Below are positions 63,095-64,000 of a stretch of 64,000 nucleotides of DNA, piece by piece. Below the pieces are notes generated by a model. It did no database searches. It was not told the origin of the DNA and saw nothing but the letters and a program-made list of their open reading frames with translations. Position numbers and translations under genes: made by a program. This DNA comes from Thiobacillus sp. Lineage in GTDB: Bacteria > Pseudomonadota > Gammaproteobacteria > Burkholderiales > Thiobacillaceae. Numbering within the stretch: position 1 is the stretch's first letter; every line of letters starts with the position of its first letter. The stretch covers positions 62,001 through 126,000 of the forward strand of contig JAUXRY010000005.1 of the NCBI GenBank assembly GCA_030679915.1. Reading direction: 5' to 3'.

Positions 63095-63181
63095 CCGATC
63101 TTATGATCGGTTATCCGGGAGGACCCAAAGCCTTGAATCCCGGGTAATCCAAGAAACGGCTTTGCATCCATCGGATGGAGG
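63095..63181 (+). promoter_or_regulatory. Structured leader of qmoA with three dyads
   Basis: The 285-nt gap before qmoA contains no gene. Its last 95 nt hold three inverted repeats in series: CCGATC-TTAT-GATCGG (63095-63110), TTATCCGGGA paired with TCCCGGGTAA (63111-63120 / 63138-63147, one G-U), and CATCC-ATC-GGATG (63165-63177). The last arm overlaps the first base of the GGAGG ribosome site (63177-63181). No known riboswitch class recognised and no confident promoter seen. Confidence 0.4.
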
Positions 63182-63187
63182 AAAACA

Positions 63188-64000
63188 ATGACGGAGCATG
63201 TTGCGACCAACGAGACCATACTCGTGGTGGGCGGCGGGATTTCCGGCATGACCGCTGCACTTGAAGCGGCCGAAACCGGCAAGAACGTTGTTCTGGTAGA
63301 GAAAAATCCCGCACTGGGCGGACGCACCTCCCAGCTGTATCGCTACTTTCCAAAACTGTGTCACCCCACCTGCGGTTTGGAAATCAATCTGCGCCGTCTG
63401 AAGGGCAACCCCCGGGTGCGCGTGCTGACACTGGCTGAAGTCAGTGGCATCGAAGGCAGCACCGGCAATTACACCGTGTCAGTTAAGGTCAAACCCCGCT
63501 ACGTCAATGAAAACTGCACCGCGTGCGGCGAATGCGAACGCGCGGTCGAGACGATGGTGGACGACCCGTTCAACTACAACCTGGGTCAGCACAAGGCAGC
63601 GTTTCTGCCGAATGCGATGGCCTACCCGCAGCGCTTTGTGCTCGATCCGTCGATCATAGGCACGCCCGATGCTGACAAGGCCAAGGCCGCCTGCAAATAT
63701 GGCGCGATCGACCTCGACATGAAAGAAGAGACGATCGAGGTCAAGGCCGGTGCTGTGATCTGGGCCACCGGTTGGCAGCCCTACGACGCGGCGAAAATTC
63801 AGCCTTACGGCTATGGCCGCTACAAGAATGTCATCACCAGTGTGGAGTTCGAGCGCCTGTCTGATATCCATGGCCCCACGGGCGGCAAGATTTTGCGTCC
63901 GAGCGATGGCAAGGAAGCGAAGAACGTTGCGTTCATCCAGTGCGCCGGTTCGCGTGACGAAAACCATCTGCGCCACTGTTCACGCATCTGCTGCATGGCG
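63188..64000 (+). CDS. qmoA: QmoA / HdrA-like FAD flavoprotein (3' end outside window)
   Basis: 271 residues visible; the gene continues beyond the edge. GGAGG lies 6 nt before the ATG. FAD-binding VVGGGISGMTAALEAAETGKNVVLVEKN near 12-40, then the HdrA-type Cys motif YFPKLCHPTCGLEINLRRL, a partial ferredoxin-like site NCTACGECERAVE near 113-125, GAVIWATGWQPYDA, and FIQCAGSRDENHLRHCSRICCM at the edge, a typical HdrA/QmoA Cys cluster. QmoA with QmoBC links APS reductase to the quinone pool. In sulfur oxidisers such as Thiobacillus it is thought to run towards sulfate. qmoB/qmoC and aprAB are expected just outside. Confidence 0.85.
   Translation, partial: MTEHVATNETILVVGGGISGMTAALEAAETGKNVVLVEKNPALGGRTSQLYRYFPKLCHPTCGLEINLRRLKGNPRVRVLTLAEVSGIEGSTGNYTVSVKVKPRYVNENCTACGECERAVETMVDDPFNYNLGQHKAAFLPNAMAYPQRFVLDPSIIGTPDADKAKAACKYGAIDLDMKEETIEVKAGAVIWATGWQPYDAAKIQPYGYGRYKNVITSVEFERLSDIHGPTGGKILRPSDGKEAKNVAFIQCAGSRDENHLRHCSRICCMA

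Overview
The window is a 64-kb piece of chromosome, moderately GC-rich and almost fully coding. It looks like a sulfur-oxidising betaproteobacterium of the Thiobacillus / Sulfuricella kind (Nitrosomonadales). This rests on protein resemblance and gene neighbourhoods: hisDCBHAFIE-HIT-tatABC, tig-clpP-clpX-lon-hupB followed by tRNAs and ppiD, hopanoid-type squalene genes hpnCDE, and at the right edge a qmoA/hdrA-like gene of the kind linked to APS reductase in dissimilatory sulfur metabolism. No insertion sequence, prophage, CRISPR array, integrase or rRNA was seen. The genus is an inference.

Layout. 1-5.1 kb: a truncated lipoprotein, two exported proteins of unknown role, a PIN-PhoH ATPase, then a rightward pair of an exported HIRAN-domain protein and a PQQ-type sugar dehydrogenase-like protein. 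5.2-11.5 kb: tsaB, rimI and a family-4 uracil-DNA glycosylase, an odd methyltransferase, then a membrane gene run (LemA, two TPM-domain proteins, NfeD, SPFH/stomatin). 11.7-14.9 kb: an exported alpha/beta hydrolase and a CHASE4-GGDEF-EAL gene split by a -1 frame change exactly at a run of seven A. 14.9-18.3 kb: lplT, a LysR regulator, small unknowns and a cysteine-free Fur/Irr-like regulator. 18.5-26.4 kb: the histidine operon without hisG, a HIT protein and the Tat translocase. 26.5-32.9 kb: an ammonium transporter, then a 31-unit pentanucleotide repeat in which a leftward Ser/Thr kinase gene ends; upstream of the kinase lie an SDR and hpnE-hpnD-hpnC.

33-42.5 kb: tRNA-Leu, tig-clpP-clpX, lon with a probable heat-shock promoter, HU, tRNA-Val, tRNA-Asp, ppiD and fabI. 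42.6-49.1 kb: a four-gene peptide-type ABC transporter with a membrane-tethered binding protein, an enlarged second permease and a fused double ATPase. 49.1-53.7 kb: mltD, gloB, a YafS-like methyltransferase, rnhA and dnaQ, the same gene neighbourhood as in E. coli. 53.7-56.7 kb: a periplasmic binding protein overlapping a membrane GGDEF-EAL gene, laid out like a ligand-sensing c-di-GMP module. 56.7-62.9 kb: a CopZ-like metal-binding protein, an isolated flgM, serB, mfd, ppa and a YfcE-type phosphoesterase. 63.2 kb to the edge: qmoA behind a leader with three dyads.

Most of the window is housekeeping. The points most worth following are the A7 frame change in the first c-di-GMP gene, the pentamer array at the kinase 3' end, the binding-protein/GGDEF-EAL pair, the exported HIRAN protein, the non-canonical methyltransferase and the structured qmoA leader.
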